DNA of 64,000 bases, taken from assembly GCA_000179315.1 (NCBI GenBank), contig ADZZ01000613.1, positions 35,160 to 99,159 on the forward strand, given 5' to 3'. Each line of letters begins with the position of its first letter. Within the stretch, counting starts at the first letter, position 1. Made by a program: the position numbers and the translations under genes. The notes below the pieces were generated by a model. The model was not told the DNA's origin and did no database searches. It saw only the letters and a list, made by a program, of their open reading frames with translations. This DNA comes from a delta proteobacterium NaphS2 (GTDB lineage: Bacteria > Desulfobacterota > DSM-4660 > Desulfatiglandales > Desulfatiglandaceae). Shown here one piece after another: positions 17,323 through 26,215 of the stretch.

Positions 17323-18663
17323 TTAAATAAATTGCCTTTTTTGAATCCCACTTTTTTTCATCTTATATCGCAGCACTCGCTCGCTGATGCCCAGCCGATC
17401 GGCGGCCCGGGTCTGGACCCAGTCGCTCTTTTCCAGCGCTGAAAGGATCATTTCGCGTTCCACCGCTTCAAGCTTTTCCACCAGGGTGCCACCCCGGGTG
17501 ACGGTTTGAAAATGCCTGATTTCGTCCGGGAGGTCCTGCTGGGTAATGACGTTGCCTCTGGACAGCGTCACCGCCCGTTGAACCATATGTTCCAGTTCCC
17601 TGACATTGCCGGGAAACGGGTATTTTATCAATTGATCCACCGCATCGGGGGAAAAGCGAACTTTTGAAGTGGCGTAGCGGCCCAGGAAAAAATCGAGCAG
17701 TGCCGGGATATCCTCCCGGCGTTGCCTCAAAGGCGGAATTTCAATTTCCAGGACCCTGATGCGATAGAAGAGATCATCCCTGAATTGTCCTTTTTCCGCC
17801 ATGGCTTTCAAATCCCGATTGGTGACGGAAATAAGACGCACATCCACGTCAATTTCGTTCTCACTCCCCACACGGCTGATTTTGCCGTCCTGAACGGCCC
17901 GCAAGAGTTTGGGCTGTAGGGAAAGGGGCATTTCACCGATCTCGTCCAGCATCAGCGTTCCACCGTCCGAAAGTTCAAAACGGCCTTTGCGATTGTTCAA
18001 TGCGCCGGTAAAGGACCCTTTGAGATGGCCGAACAGTTCGCTTTCAAAGAGATTTTCGGGAATTGCGGCGCAGTTAACCACCAAAAACGGCCGGTCACAC
18101 CTGGGACTCAGGAGATATATGAGGTGGGCTGCCAGCTGCTTGCCGGTGCCGGTTTCCCCGGAGATGAGGACCGGCCATTCGCTTCCCGCCATTCGCCTGA
18201 TCAGGGAGAGGACATCTTTCATGGCCCGGCTTTCCGCGACAATTTTGAGCGGAAGCGGACTCTCATCCACGGCTTCGCTTACAAGTGCCACATCCTCCTC
18301 AACGGCAACCGCCTGTTCCGCTTGCTGAATCCGTTTTAACAACAAAGAGAGATCCACCGGCTTTTCAAGGAATTCACAGGCGCCCATCTTCATTGCATTG
18401 ACCGCCATGTCCACATCGCCAAAGGCAGTAATCATGATCACCCGCTGGGTGGGGTTCGTCTCCCTGATTTTAGCCAGTACCGCATCTCCCGTAAGGCCCG
18501 GCATTCGATGGTCCAGGAGAACCAATTGTACCATTTCCCGTTTTAGAAGATGCAGTGCCGTTTCACCGTCGCCGGCTGTCAGGGTTTCATATCCCTGGCG
18601 ATCCAGGAAGCCTTTGAGCAGTTCTCTCTGATCAGGATCGTCGTCTACAATGAGGATTTTCAT
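17323..18663 (-). CDS. Sigma54-dependent NtrC-type response regulator
   Basis: Transcription activator of a two-component pair with the kinase at 18685-20247. Receiver domain with phospho-acceptor Asp in 'LVLLDHRMPG' (about residue 51), AAA+ domain with Walker A 'GETGTGKQ' and Walker B 'GTLMLDEIGE', and a C-terminal Fis-type helix-turn-helix ('TRAADRLGISERVLRYKMKK'). The sigma54-contact loop reads GSFTGA instead of GAFTGA. The ATG at 18663 is chosen over 18684 because AAGGGA lies 6 bases before it. The target is probably its own gene cluster. Confidence 0.92.
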   Translation of the reverse strand: MKILIVDDDPDQRELLKGFLDRQGYETLTAGDGETALHLLKREMVQLVLLDHRMPGLTGDAVLAKIRETNPTQRVIMITAFGDVDMAVNAMKMGACEFLEKPVDLSLLLKRIQQAEQAVAVEEDVALVSEAVDESPLPLKIVAESRAMKDVLSLIRRMAGSEWPVLISGETGTGKQLAAHLIYLLSPRCDRPFLVVNCAAIPENLFESELFGHLKGSFTGALNNRKGRFELSDGGTLMLDEIGEMPLSLQPKLLRAVQDGKISRVGSENEIDVDVRLISVTNRDLKAMAEKGQFRDDLFYRIRVLEIEIPPLRQRREDIPALLDFFLGRYATSKVRFSPDAVDQLIKYPFPGNVRELEHMVQRAVTLSRGNVITQQDLPDEIRHFQTVTRGGTLVEKLEAVEREMILSALEKSDWVQTRAADRLGISERVLRYKMKKSGIQKRQFI

Positions 18664-18684
18664 GGGGAATCCCTTTTTATCCAT

Positions 18685-20247
18685 TTAACGCGTGCCTTGG
18701 TCTGCCCCTGTCAGGGGTAGATAAATGGCGATTTCCACCATTTCTTTTTCAAGAACCTGAACCGACATATGCCCTTCGTGTGCCTCCACGATCCTTCTGG
18801 AGATGGTCAGCCCAAGTCCGGTTCCATCGGTCTTGGTGGTGAAATAGGGGTCCAAGATACGGTTTGCTTCTTCCGGTTTCAACAAAAAACCCTTGTTTTT
18901 AAAAGACAGACAGGCTTGCTGACCCCTTTTTTCGATTGCCAGATGAATGCCGCCGCCTTCAGGCTGGGATTCAACGGCATTCTTCATCAGGTTCAAGATG
19001 ACCTGGCCCAGAAGATCCGGATCAGCAGGGATGGGCTCTTTAAACGTTATTTTCCGGTGTACCGTGATGCCCAGGGACTCACACTGCCGGGCGTAAAACT
19101 GCAGTATGTTACCCGCTATCAAATCCAGGCGTACCGGTTTTTTTTCGGGTTTCCGGGGCCGTGCATATTTCAGGAGACCCTGTACGCTGCTGTTGGCGCG
19201 GGTTACGGCATCCAGCATCAGATGAATCAAACGCTGATGGTCGGCGGTGATTTTACTTCCTTCCAACTGGAGCCTCTGAAGGCCCATGCCCAGGGTGTTC
19301 AAGGGATTGCGGATTTCGTGGGCGATGGCCGCGGCGGCACGCCCCAGCGATGCGTTTTCCCGCTCGGCGGAAAGACGTCTCTCAAACTCCTTGACCTCGG
19401 TGAGATGGTTCGACTGATACCGGTAAAGGATCATGGAGAGAATTGTCCCCAAGACAGCCAACGCAGCACTGAAAAGAAAGAAGTTCCGCCAGATACGGTT
19501 CACCGTCCGGGTAAGATAATCGGCGTTCAGCGCTACAGCGATGGTTTTGTCATCCATGGGGACACGGGCTTCGGCAACGTGCGAGTTCCCTTCCACCTTA
19601 ATCTCGACCGCAGGCGTGTGTGTATGCTTTCCAGGGGGCCGATCCGGGGTTTCCACCCGCACATAGTGCACGCGGGGGATTTCGGAAATGGTCCGGATCA
19701 CATTTTTGAGCCCCAGACTCTCCTGCATGATCCGGACTTGTTTGTCCGTGATGCCCACCATCACGCATCCGGACGACTTTTGGGTGGGCAAAGAAAAAAG
19801 GTAGAGTCGTTTTTTTTCGGCATATTCGAGTCCGAAAGTTCCTCCGCAGCCTGGAGTTGGCGGCGGTAGCCATTCCGGCGGGCCTTCGATATCTTTTCTT
19901 CCCTTTTTGTGGATGCGGATGCCGGCGAGCCCCGCCTCCGCTGCGAAGGCGGTCAGCTCTTCCGAAGTGAAAGGTTCCACCTTGTCCAGGTAGCCGATGA
20001 AGCGTGCCGTGTTGCCCAGAAACGTTTCAAAAATTTCCTCAACGGCCTTTTTTGAAAGGACACTGCCGCGAGCGCTCAGTTGAATGATTTCCGCCACCAG
20101 GACCGCGTTTTCCTGAACATTGGTAAGAAATCGGTTTCGGGCCTGGTGGGACTGCCAAAAAAAGTAGCCGGTAACGGCCATGAACAGCAGTGCAAACACA
20201 AACAGGTTGGCCAGCCATAGGGGAATCCGGTGTCTATTTTCTGCCAC
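18685..20247 (-). CDS. Membrane sensor histidine kinase
   Basis: Partner kinase of the NtrC-type regulator. First membrane helix at about residues 11-33, a periplasmic sensor region of roughly 200 residues, second helix at about 245-267, then HisKA with the phospho-accepting His in 'AAIAHEIRNPLNTLG', and an ATPase domain with N box 'NLMKNAVES' and G2 box 'DGTGLGLTISRRIVEAHEG'. The GTG at 20247 is preferred: it has AGGAGG 11 bases upstream and overlaps the preceding gene by 14 bp; an ATG at 20328 would overlap by 95 bp and add an unlikely hydrophilic leader. Confidence 0.9.
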   Translation of the reverse strand: MAENRHRIPLWLANLFVFALLFMAVTGYFFWQSHQARNRFLTNVQENAVLVAEIIQLSARGSVLSKKAVEEIFETFLGNTARFIGYLDKVEPFTSEELTAFAAEAGLAGIRIHKKGRKDIEGPPEWLPPPTPGCGGTFGLEYAEKKRLYLFSLPTQKSSGCVMVGITDKQVRIMQESLGLKNVIRTISEIPRVHYVRVETPDRPPGKHTHTPAVEIKVEGNSHVAEARVPMDDKTIAVALNADYLTRTVNRIWRNFFLFSAALAVLGTILSMILYRYQSNHLTEVKEFERRLSAERENASLGRAAAAIAHEIRNPLNTLGMGLQRLQLEGSKITADHQRLIHLMLDAVTRANSSVQGLLKYARPRKPEKKPVRLDLIAGNILQFYARQCESLGITVHRKITFKEPIPADPDLLGQVILNLMKNAVESQPEGGGIHLAIEKRGQQACLSFKNKGFLLKPEEANRILDPYFTTKTDGTGLGLTISRRIVEAHEGHMSVQVLEKEMVEIAIYLPLTGADQGTR

Positions 20248-20644
20248 GGCCCTTGGCACCTCCTCCTCCGCCAAACTGACTGCGGCTCTTTCCGATGCGC
20301 CGCCGCACCCCCGTAGGGTCTCTTGCATACCGTCTGGTTCCGGACCCTTGCAGGGAGGTGGCGCTGATCACCCGGCCTCCAGGCGTCATGCCACCCCATA
20401 TCCTGACCACATGGCCCGGCTGGAGATCTTTCGGCAGTTGGTCCTTTGGGATGGTAACGTCAACGGTCTTTTCGACCTTTACGGATGCATGGGAATCATT
20501 TTCGGTGCCCATGAGCAGAACGGAGAGCTTACCGCCTTCACGGTCCACTGAGAGCACGCGGCCAAGGAAAGGTTCCTCGGCCTTTGAAACGGTGTTCAGG
20601 CCACCGGCCAAAACCAGCATCAGTAGGAATAGGATAGACCGCAT
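20234..20644 (-). CDS. Small exported protein, OB-fold-like (136 aa)
   Basis: Signal peptide at about residues 1-21, then a beta-rich segment ('GRVLSVDREGGKLSVLL', 'VDVTIPKDQLPKDLQPGHVVRIWG', 'GRVISATSL') that resembles small periplasmic OB-fold proteins, and a basic Gly-rich tail ending in 'GGGGGAKGRGRK'. Specific function not recognised. It overlaps the outer membrane gene upstream by 25 bp and the kinase downstream by 14 bp, so the three appear translationally coupled and may serve one envelope-related response. Confidence 0.7.
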   Translation of the reverse strand: MRSILFLLMLVLAGGLNTVSKAEEPFLGRVLSVDREGGKLSVLLMGTENDSHASVKVEKTVDVTIPKDQLPKDLQPGHVVRIWGGMTPGGRVISATSLQGSGTRRYARDPTGVRRRIGKSRSQFGGGGGAKGRGRK

Positions 20645-21735
20645 TGGACGACCGTTTGTGTGTAAGATTCATAATCGAGAGGGGCTTGGCCGGATTTCCA
20701 ACCCAACTGTCCGAATAGTTCAAGATCGCCCCAGAACCGGCTCACCTGCATGCCCGCGGACCAGCTGTAGTTGGTGCGTCTGATGCGCATTGTATGTTCC
20801 TCGACACTGTCATAATAGGTCCGGAACCCCGTTAGTTCAAATACCGTCAACCATTGGTCGGCCGGAATCCAGGAAATGGCGGCTCCGGCCTGAATTTCCC
20901 TGAACGACTCCATGTCCAGAGAGGCGTTCAGATCTCCGTATGCCGCATACAGCCTGCCGGTCAACGTGGACGTCATGAAGACATGAAGGTTCGCACCCGT
21001 CGTCATCAGAAAGTTGTTTCGCGGCGGGTAGAGTTTGTTCAGTGTTCCGTTGCCCCGACCGGTGGGTTGAGTCCCTTGTACCCTGTAAAGATTCCGCAAT
21101 GCCTCCGATGTATGGGCGCCGTTCTTTTCCGCTTCCCCTTCGCTGTTCGGGTTTCTTCCCTGTCCCTTTCCGGAAAAGGGCTTCGCCCAGTTCAGGTAGT
21201 TGAGCCACCGGAAGGACTGTTCAAGCCCCAGTGTAAGCCTGTTTGAGAGAATCCAGTCCGCATTGATGCCGACCATTCCCTCGTTTCTCTCGTCAGCCGG
21301 GATGAGACGGTCGCGGTAGGCGGCCACCTCCCCCACGAGAGAGGGAATGAATCTTCCTTCGGCCATAACATAGGACAGCGCTGTGTCGGCGTCCAGGCGG
21401 TAGTTGTCGCCCACGGACCAATAATCCTGGTACCGACCTCCTACGGACACGTCCAGAGAGAGGTCGTTGGACAGCGTGAAATAATGTTCGGCGCCCAGGG
21501 CATAGACGAAAAATCCCGAACCGTCCGCCGGATCGCTCAAAGCCGGGTTGGAATCGTACCCGGCTGTTAACTCGGCCAAAAGGTCAATTGCATATGCGTG
21601 GGAAGCCACCGTGAAAGACCACAAATAAAGGACGACTGCCATGGCCCACAGAAAACGCTTTGGGTCTGCCCGTTCGCCGGGGCTTTCGGTTTTGAGCGAT
21701 GTGGAGGTCAAAATACCCTGATTTTCTCCTTTCAC
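20620..21735 (-). CDS. Predicted outer membrane beta-barrel protein
   Basis: 371 residues with a membrane segment or signal peptide at about 28-49 (cleavage near SHAYA). The mature part has alternating hydrophobic/polar strands with aromatic girdles ('LSLDVSVGGRYQDYW', 'TGRLYAAYGDL') and ends in an aromatic residue ('VQCGLSYSY'), as expected for BAM-dependent outer membrane proteins. A hydrophilic loop of about 60 residues rich in Gly, Glu and Asn lies mid-protein. Ligand unknown. First gene of the cluster with the small exported protein, kinase and regulator; the preceding gene ends at a terminator. Confidence 0.8.
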   Translation of the reverse strand: MKGENQGILTSTSLKTESPGERADPKRFLWAMAVVLYLWSFTVASHAYAIDLLAELTAGYDSNPALSDPADGSGFFVYALGAEHYFTLSNDLSLDVSVGGRYQDYWSVGDNYRLDADTALSYVMAEGRFIPSLVGEVAAYRDRLIPADERNEGMVGINADWILSNRLTLGLEQSFRWLNYLNWAKPFSGKGQGRNPNSEGEAEKNGAHTSEALRNLYRVQGTQPTGRGNGTLNKLYPPRNNFLMTTGANLHVFMTSTLTGRLYAAYGDLNASLDMESFREIQAGAAISWIPADQWLTVFELTGFRTYYDSVEEHTMRIRRTNYSWSAGMQVSRFWGDLELFGQLGWKSGQAPLDYESYTQTVVQCGLSYSY

Positions 21736-21759
21736 GCTCCATATACACCATTGCCCCCC

Positions 21760-21788
21760 AAAAAGGAAAGGCCCCGAAGGGCCTTTCC
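21760..21788 (-). terminator. Intrinsic terminator after the 158-aa exported protein gene
   Basis: On the minus strand a perfect 10-bp stem GGAAAGGCCC/GGGCCTTTCC with a four-base loop is followed directly by TTTTT. It lies about 50 bp after the stop at 21838 and separates that gene from the outer membrane protein gene starting at 21735. Confidence 0.85.
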
Positions 21789-21837
21789 GGTTGTCTGATT
21801 CTGAAAAAGCTTTGCCATGACCCCGATGGCTGCGCTG

Positions 21838-22314
21838 TTATTCCTGAACCTGTCCTTTCTTCTGGCCGCGCCACAGGGGAAGCCCTGTTTCCAGGTCACG
21901 GAGTTTCACCGTAACGTCTCCCACTGTTATGCTGGTGGCGATATGTCTTTCATCGCCGTCGTAGACCACCACATATCCAATAACCGATATTATCTCAGTT
22001 TCAATTGGTTTATAGACCTCTAGCGATTCCCAGTACCGGTCGGGGCCAATACCGTATATTGTGATTTCTCCATCCGCAGTGTCGACAACAAACGCTCCAC
22101 TCGAAACTATGTCCATCACCTCAACTTCCAAATAGTCAAAGGGTTCGCCGAGAAGTATATTATTAATCGGACCGGTTCCGCCTCCGACGCCGTTTCCGTT
22201 GCCTGCCAAACCCAAACCTGCACTCAAAAAAAGTACCATCAATACGATCATGCTACCTGTCAAAATTTTTTTCATGACTTTCATCTCCTTTTTGATTTTG
22301 TTTGGTGTGCCCAA
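21838..22314 (-). CDS. Small exported beta-rich protein (up to 158 aa)
   Basis: Signal peptide starting at the second or third Met (residues 12 or 15 of the long frame; the stretch 'ILTGSMIVLMVLFLSAGLGLAG') then a Gly/Asn-rich linker and a beta-rich domain with 'FVVDTADGEITIYGIGP' and 'VIGYVVVYDGDERHIATSI'. The pattern fits exported OB-fold proteins of unknown role, similar in style to the one at 20234-20644. A true start at 22281 or 22272 is likely (GGAGATG precedes). Monocistronic: terminator downstream. Confidence 0.72.
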   Translation of the reverse strand: MGTPNKIKKEMKVMKKILTGSMIVLMVLFLSAGLGLAGNGNGVGGGTGPINNILLGEPFDYLEVEVMDIVSSGAFVVDTADGEITIYGIGPDRYWESLEVYKPIETEIISVIGYVVVYDGDERHIATSITVGDVTVKLRDLETGLPLWRGQKKGQVQE

Positions 22315-22527
22315 AAATTTATTGCTGCCGGCATTTGTCCGAACATAAAAGCAGAAAATATGCCAAAAAAATAATATTAAGAAATTAAGTAGGTTATACT
22401 GAATTTGAATTGGAAGAGGTTCGACAAGTTAGGTCAGCCTCGACAATTTCGTCGAAGGGTTTATCCGGAAAGCAGGTGTTTTGAAGATGGCAGGTCGGCT
22501 GCGGTTCAGCCCATCTGCCCCGGTTTG

Positions 22528-24552
22528 TTACGGTTTCCTGGGTGCGCCGATCAACGGTGTTTTGACGGGTGCCGCAAGCCCGATGAAGACCACCATCTGA
22601 TGACCGCCGGGGTTGGTGGGAACGGGGACGGTTTCCCAGTTATTGGTTAGCCATACGTTTCCCGATGGGTCGACTTGGACCGCGGTGGCACGCACAAGAC
22701 CCTCAAAAATATAGCCTTCGTCCGGTGAGATGGGGTCGCCGGTCTCGAATCCCGGCGGACAGTTGGCGGGGTCGGCACCGCACAAATAGCTCAGCCGTCT
22801 CCCGTTAAAGTTGGCCACAAAGACATTGTCGCTGCCGTCCACTGCGATGCCCCAGGGCATGTAAAGTCCGCCCGCGGTGTAGGGACTGCCTGTCGAAGGG
22901 GTACCGTCCGGCAGGATCATGCTGACAGAAGCACCCGGAACCTGGGTATCATGGGAAAGGGCCGATATGAAATCGATGACGCTCTGGATCGTGTGGCCGC
23001 CGCAAGGGGGATCCAACGCCCCGGAGTTGGATACCCACATGTTTCCCTGGCTGTCGCCGGCAATTCCCATGGGCCGCTGAAAGACCGCATCGCTGATGAA
23101 TTGCGTTTTGCCGTCGGGATCGATGCGGTATATACTATGGTTGTTGTTGCTTGTAACCCATGCCCGTCCGAGCGGATCCATTGCCACATCAAAGGGTTTG
23201 TCCACACCGAAATCACTGTAGACAACGCGTTCCGGTGGATCGCCGGGCAAGAATTTCGTCACACTGTTGGAATTGCAATTGGCCACCCAGACATTCCCCT
23301 CCCAATCCGCCGTCATTCCCTGGGGCCTGGCATCTTCATCGGACAGATACCCGCCCGGAACCACCGGGTTGACGGTCAAATCTCCGTCTGGAGAAAGCGG
23401 CGTTCCGTCGGGACGAAACTTGCTTACGCTGTTCCAGAGAAGCGCCTGGTTCTCTTTCCCTCCGGGGGGAACGGGGCATTTGGATCCCGAGAATCCGAAG
23501 TTGCCCACCCAGATATCCCCGTCCTTGTCCAGAGTGATGCCGAAGCCGGCGCCGTACAGTCCCCCTCCCTGGTAGGGAGCTCCGGGAAGATCGTTCCCCG
23601 TGGGATCAAATGCGATGAGATGATCATCGCCGCAGACGTTCGGGTCCAGACGGTCGGCGCTGTAAGTGTAATTATTGGCGATCCAGGCATTACCGTCCGC
23701 GTCAAAGGCGATATTGCCGGGACCGTCCAGCTCGTGTCGATTCCCCTCGTATCGGATCGCCAGTGTCCAGGCGTTAGGAGCGGATTGAAGGCTGGGCTGG
23801 TACGTATCAACGGACGCTGAAATTTCAAACAATTCATCAACATTCCACCAGGGGAAATGGGCGATATTGACCGCAGCCCGCAGGGTATTGTCGGGTACAA
23901 GCCCCGCCGGGGTGGTGGTTTTGGCAAAGAGCGAAGAACAGGTGTCGGAGTCCTCCACGCAGGAGGCAAGCACGTTGGCAAGGGAATTGAATTCATCCCG
24001 GGTTATGGTTGAGTCGCCGTTGGGGAATTCATTCAGGACGTCGCTGATATCTCCGTTTGCCGGATCCGCCAGATTCCCCAGCATCTTGGCGGCATTTTGA
24101 AGCCCCGGGTAGGGTCCCCCCATGTTTGCGCCGTCGATGAACTGGGCCATGCAATATGCCGTACCCACGGTCGTCCTCTCGTTCAACACCACGTCCGAGG
24201 GCACCGGGGAGACGCCCAGCACGTTTGCCATTTGAACACTGCCGGTCGCGTCCTGGGCAATCAGGTAGAATACGGCCCGCTTGTCATCAGGTGCCGTATA
24301 GGGGATTCTGAATTTTCCGAAGGTATCGGTTTGGGAGGTCCCAAGAGCGGTTGCCGCACCACCTGCCGAAGATGCTGCCCGGTAAAGGGTCACGGTGCTG
24401 CCGTAAATGGGGGATGTGCCGTTAAGGACATATCCCGATACGGTTGCCAATTGATTTGTATTATCATCACTGTCGGAACATGCCCAGAGAAACGCCAAAA
24501 CCGACAAAATTACCAAGTACCGAAAAAACCCTTTACGCTTCATTATGGTCAC
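22528..24552 (-). CDS. Beta-propeller (NHL/Vgb-like) lipoprotein with N-terminal carboxypeptidase-like domain
   Basis: 674 residues. Lipoprotein signal with lipobox 'LAFLWAC'. Residues about 35-120 look like a carboxypeptidase-regulatory or Ig-like fold ('VSGYVLNGTSPIYGSTVTLY'). From about 260 on, repeats of the type 'FDADGNAWIANNYTYS', 'DKDGDIWVGNFG', 'DWEGNVWVANCNSNSVTKF', 'DSQGNMWVSNSG' and 'DPSGNVWLTNNW' form a six- or seven-blade propeller as in NHL or virginiamycin-lyase-like proteins. Probably surface or periplasmic, binding a ligand or sugar. No partner gene obvious. Confidence 0.82.
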   Translation of the reverse strand: MTIMKRKGFFRYLVILSVLAFLWACSDSDDNTNQLATVSGYVLNGTSPIYGSTVTLYRAASSAGGAATALGTSQTDTFGKFRIPYTAPDDKRAVFYLIAQDATGSVQMANVLGVSPVPSDVVLNERTTVGTAYCMAQFIDGANMGGPYPGLQNAAKMLGNLADPANGDISDVLNEFPNGDSTITRDEFNSLANVLASCVEDSDTCSSLFAKTTTPAGLVPDNTLRAAVNIAHFPWWNVDELFEISASVDTYQPSLQSAPNAWTLAIRYEGNRHELDGPGNIAFDADGNAWIANNYTYSADRLDPNVCGDDHLIAFDPTGNDLPGAPYQGGGLYGAGFGITLDKDGDIWVGNFGFSGSKCPVPPGGKENQALLWNSVSKFRPDGTPLSPDGDLTVNPVVPGGYLSDEDARPQGMTADWEGNVWVANCNSNSVTKFLPGDPPERVVYSDFGVDKPFDVAMDPLGRAWVTSNNNHSIYRIDPDGKTQFISDAVFQRPMGIAGDSQGNMWVSNSGALDPPCGGHTIQSVIDFISALSHDTQVPGASVSMILPDGTPSTGSPYTAGGLYMPWGIAVDGSDNVFVANFNGRRLSYLCGADPANCPPGFETGDPISPDEGYIFEGLVRATAVQVDPSGNVWLTNNWETVPVPTNPGGHQMVVFIGLAAPVKTPLIGAPRKP

Positions 24553-24731
24553 CCTCCTGTCGTCTGCAATATGAAATCTCAGCCGCTACAAACATTTTAA
24601 CATTTTTCATAAACGGCATCAACGAGATAATCACATTGATTTTATTGATCATTTCGTTCAGGATCCCCGGATACGCCACCCAATGGGCATAGCTTGGCTT
24701 CTGTCCTGTGGGCTTATGGGCTGCTGCGGAT

Positions 24732-25328
24732 CTATATGGCTTCCAGATCCGGCAGGTTGTCCCAGAGTTCATCTTTGACCGGATATTTCCTGAGTGTCTC
24801 AATGATGATCGGAAGGGGATCGGGCAGAATTGTTGGAAAATCGATCTCGCCTTCAAGCCTGATGGAAAATGCCAGTTGCTCAACAGGGGGTATGAACTGA
24901 GCATCCACACCTTTCTTGTTCCCTCTTGCATCCACCCGGTACCACTCGATTTCGGGCAAATAAACGGCATTCAATCCATGGAGGCAATAGGGCGCACCAT
25001 TGTCGTCCCGGCTGAGCCTTTGATAGCAAAACCCGGTGGGAATGGAATTTGCCCGTAGAAGTGCCGCCAGCAGGTGGCTTTTGGCATAACAGATACCTGA
25101 ACCCGATTTCAAAACTTCCGAGGCAGTGACGGATACTGTCGGTATATCATAATCATCAATATGTTTGATATGATCCCTGACCCATTGGAAACACGATTTT
25201 GCAACATCAACGCGGGAGGTTTTCGCGGCTGCAAGATCCTTCGCTTTGGATGCTATTTCAGGCTTATTCCAATCAATAATTTCAGTGGGTTTTAAATATT
25301 TCTTCATAGTGGCTATCGGCAAAGGCAA
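24732..25328 (-). CDS. Transglutaminase-like cysteine protein
   Basis: 198 residues with a bacterial transglutaminase-like core: catalytic Cys in 'GSGICYAKSHLLAALLRA', His in 'YCLHGLNAVYL' and Asp in 'WYRVDARGNKKG', in the right order and spacing. Members are usually peptidases or amide hydrolases. No signal peptide, so cytosolic. The gene stands alone between the lipoprotein gene and the CoA-transferase remnant. Confidence 0.85.
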   Translation of the reverse strand: MPLPIATMKKYLKPTEIIDWNKPEIASKAKDLAAAKTSRVDVAKSCFQWVRDHIKHIDDYDIPTVSVTASEVLKSGSGICYAKSHLLAALLRANSIPTGFCYQRLSRDDNGAPYCLHGLNAVYLPEIEWYRVDARGNKKGVDAQFIPPVEQLAFSIRLEGEIDFPTILPDPLPIIIETLRKYPVKDELWDNLPDLEAI

Positions 25329-25409
25329 CGTGGCAAATACATCCTTAGATTCGCCTTTTCAATTGATCGGTAACCGATTGGCTCAGTGCACTCTGGGCTT
25401 CCATGGGGC

Positions 25410-26023
25410 TTATGTGATATACATTTCTTCAGCGGCCCTCAGAAGTTCTTCCCGAAAATCGAGCTGTCCGCCGGTTCCGCTGAATTGATGTCCCTCCATA
25501 AATTCGGCATTGGCCTGACCGAAGAGATCCACCTCCAGGACCGAATTGACGGAGATCATGTTGTCATTTTGAGCGATGATTGAAGGGTGGTTCGTGTATG
25601 AAACCGGATGGCTTTCCATGGCGGAATTATCATGCATGAAACGAAGCATCTCCTTGTCGCGGCCACATCCACGGTCATATACTCCGAAATAAGCTTCGGC
25701 AGCTGATGAAGATGATTGGGCAGATAGTCGTTGAGCCCCACATGCACCAGACCCCGGTCCCCGGCTCCCACAAAGGTGCTGCACCGCTCGACGCAGTCCA
25801 CCAGATCAGCTGCCAGTACGGTTTTTGGAGCATGCACCAGTGGAAGGCTACTCAAAATTCGAAGCTTATTAAGATCGCCCGCGCGAAGGCGTTCGGCAAA
25901 GGCTTCCAGCAGTGCCGGTGGCTCTGCCAGGAGCGCCCCGTAGATCAGCAGGCTCTCATCCTTCACGCGCTCCACTGCTTTAGCCGGGGTGGTCAGTTTG
26001 TTTCGGTATAAAGATTTGTACAT
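25410..26023 (-). pseudogene. CoA-transferase / acetyl-CoA hydrolase family remnant
   Basis: Two parts of one gene of the 4-hydroxybutyrate CoA-transferase type. Frame one (26023 leftward) reads 'LEAFAERLRAGDLNKLRI' and 'VGLNDYLPNHLHQLPKLISE', the family's N-terminal domain. After about 25650 the C-terminal domain appears in another frame ('MESHPVSYTNHPSIIAQN', 'VLEVDLFGQANAEF', 'GHQFSGTGGQLDF') and stops early at 25410. The middle section of about 150 residues with the catalytic Glu region and the last 80 residues are absent, so the product should be inactive. Confidence 0.82.
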
Positions 26024-26215
26024 GTTAGCTCAGTCTTTTCTTATCTTGATCCAGCACAGTTTTCAGGTTATTTTTTGCTTTATTGAAATTGATGACGCTT
26101 ATTTGCGTTCCCCCTATTTGTTCCGTTGCATTGTAATAAGTATAGAGAACGCTGAAATGAATTGTCCAGGTTTTTTGAGAATCGAATTAAAATGTTAGGG
26201 AAGGAGAAATTATCC

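Noticed and set aside
18685..20328. ATG 20328 as histidine kinase start
   Set aside because: Would overlap the preceding exported-protein gene by 95 bp; the GTG at 20247 has an AGGAGG site and places the first membrane helix near the N-terminus.
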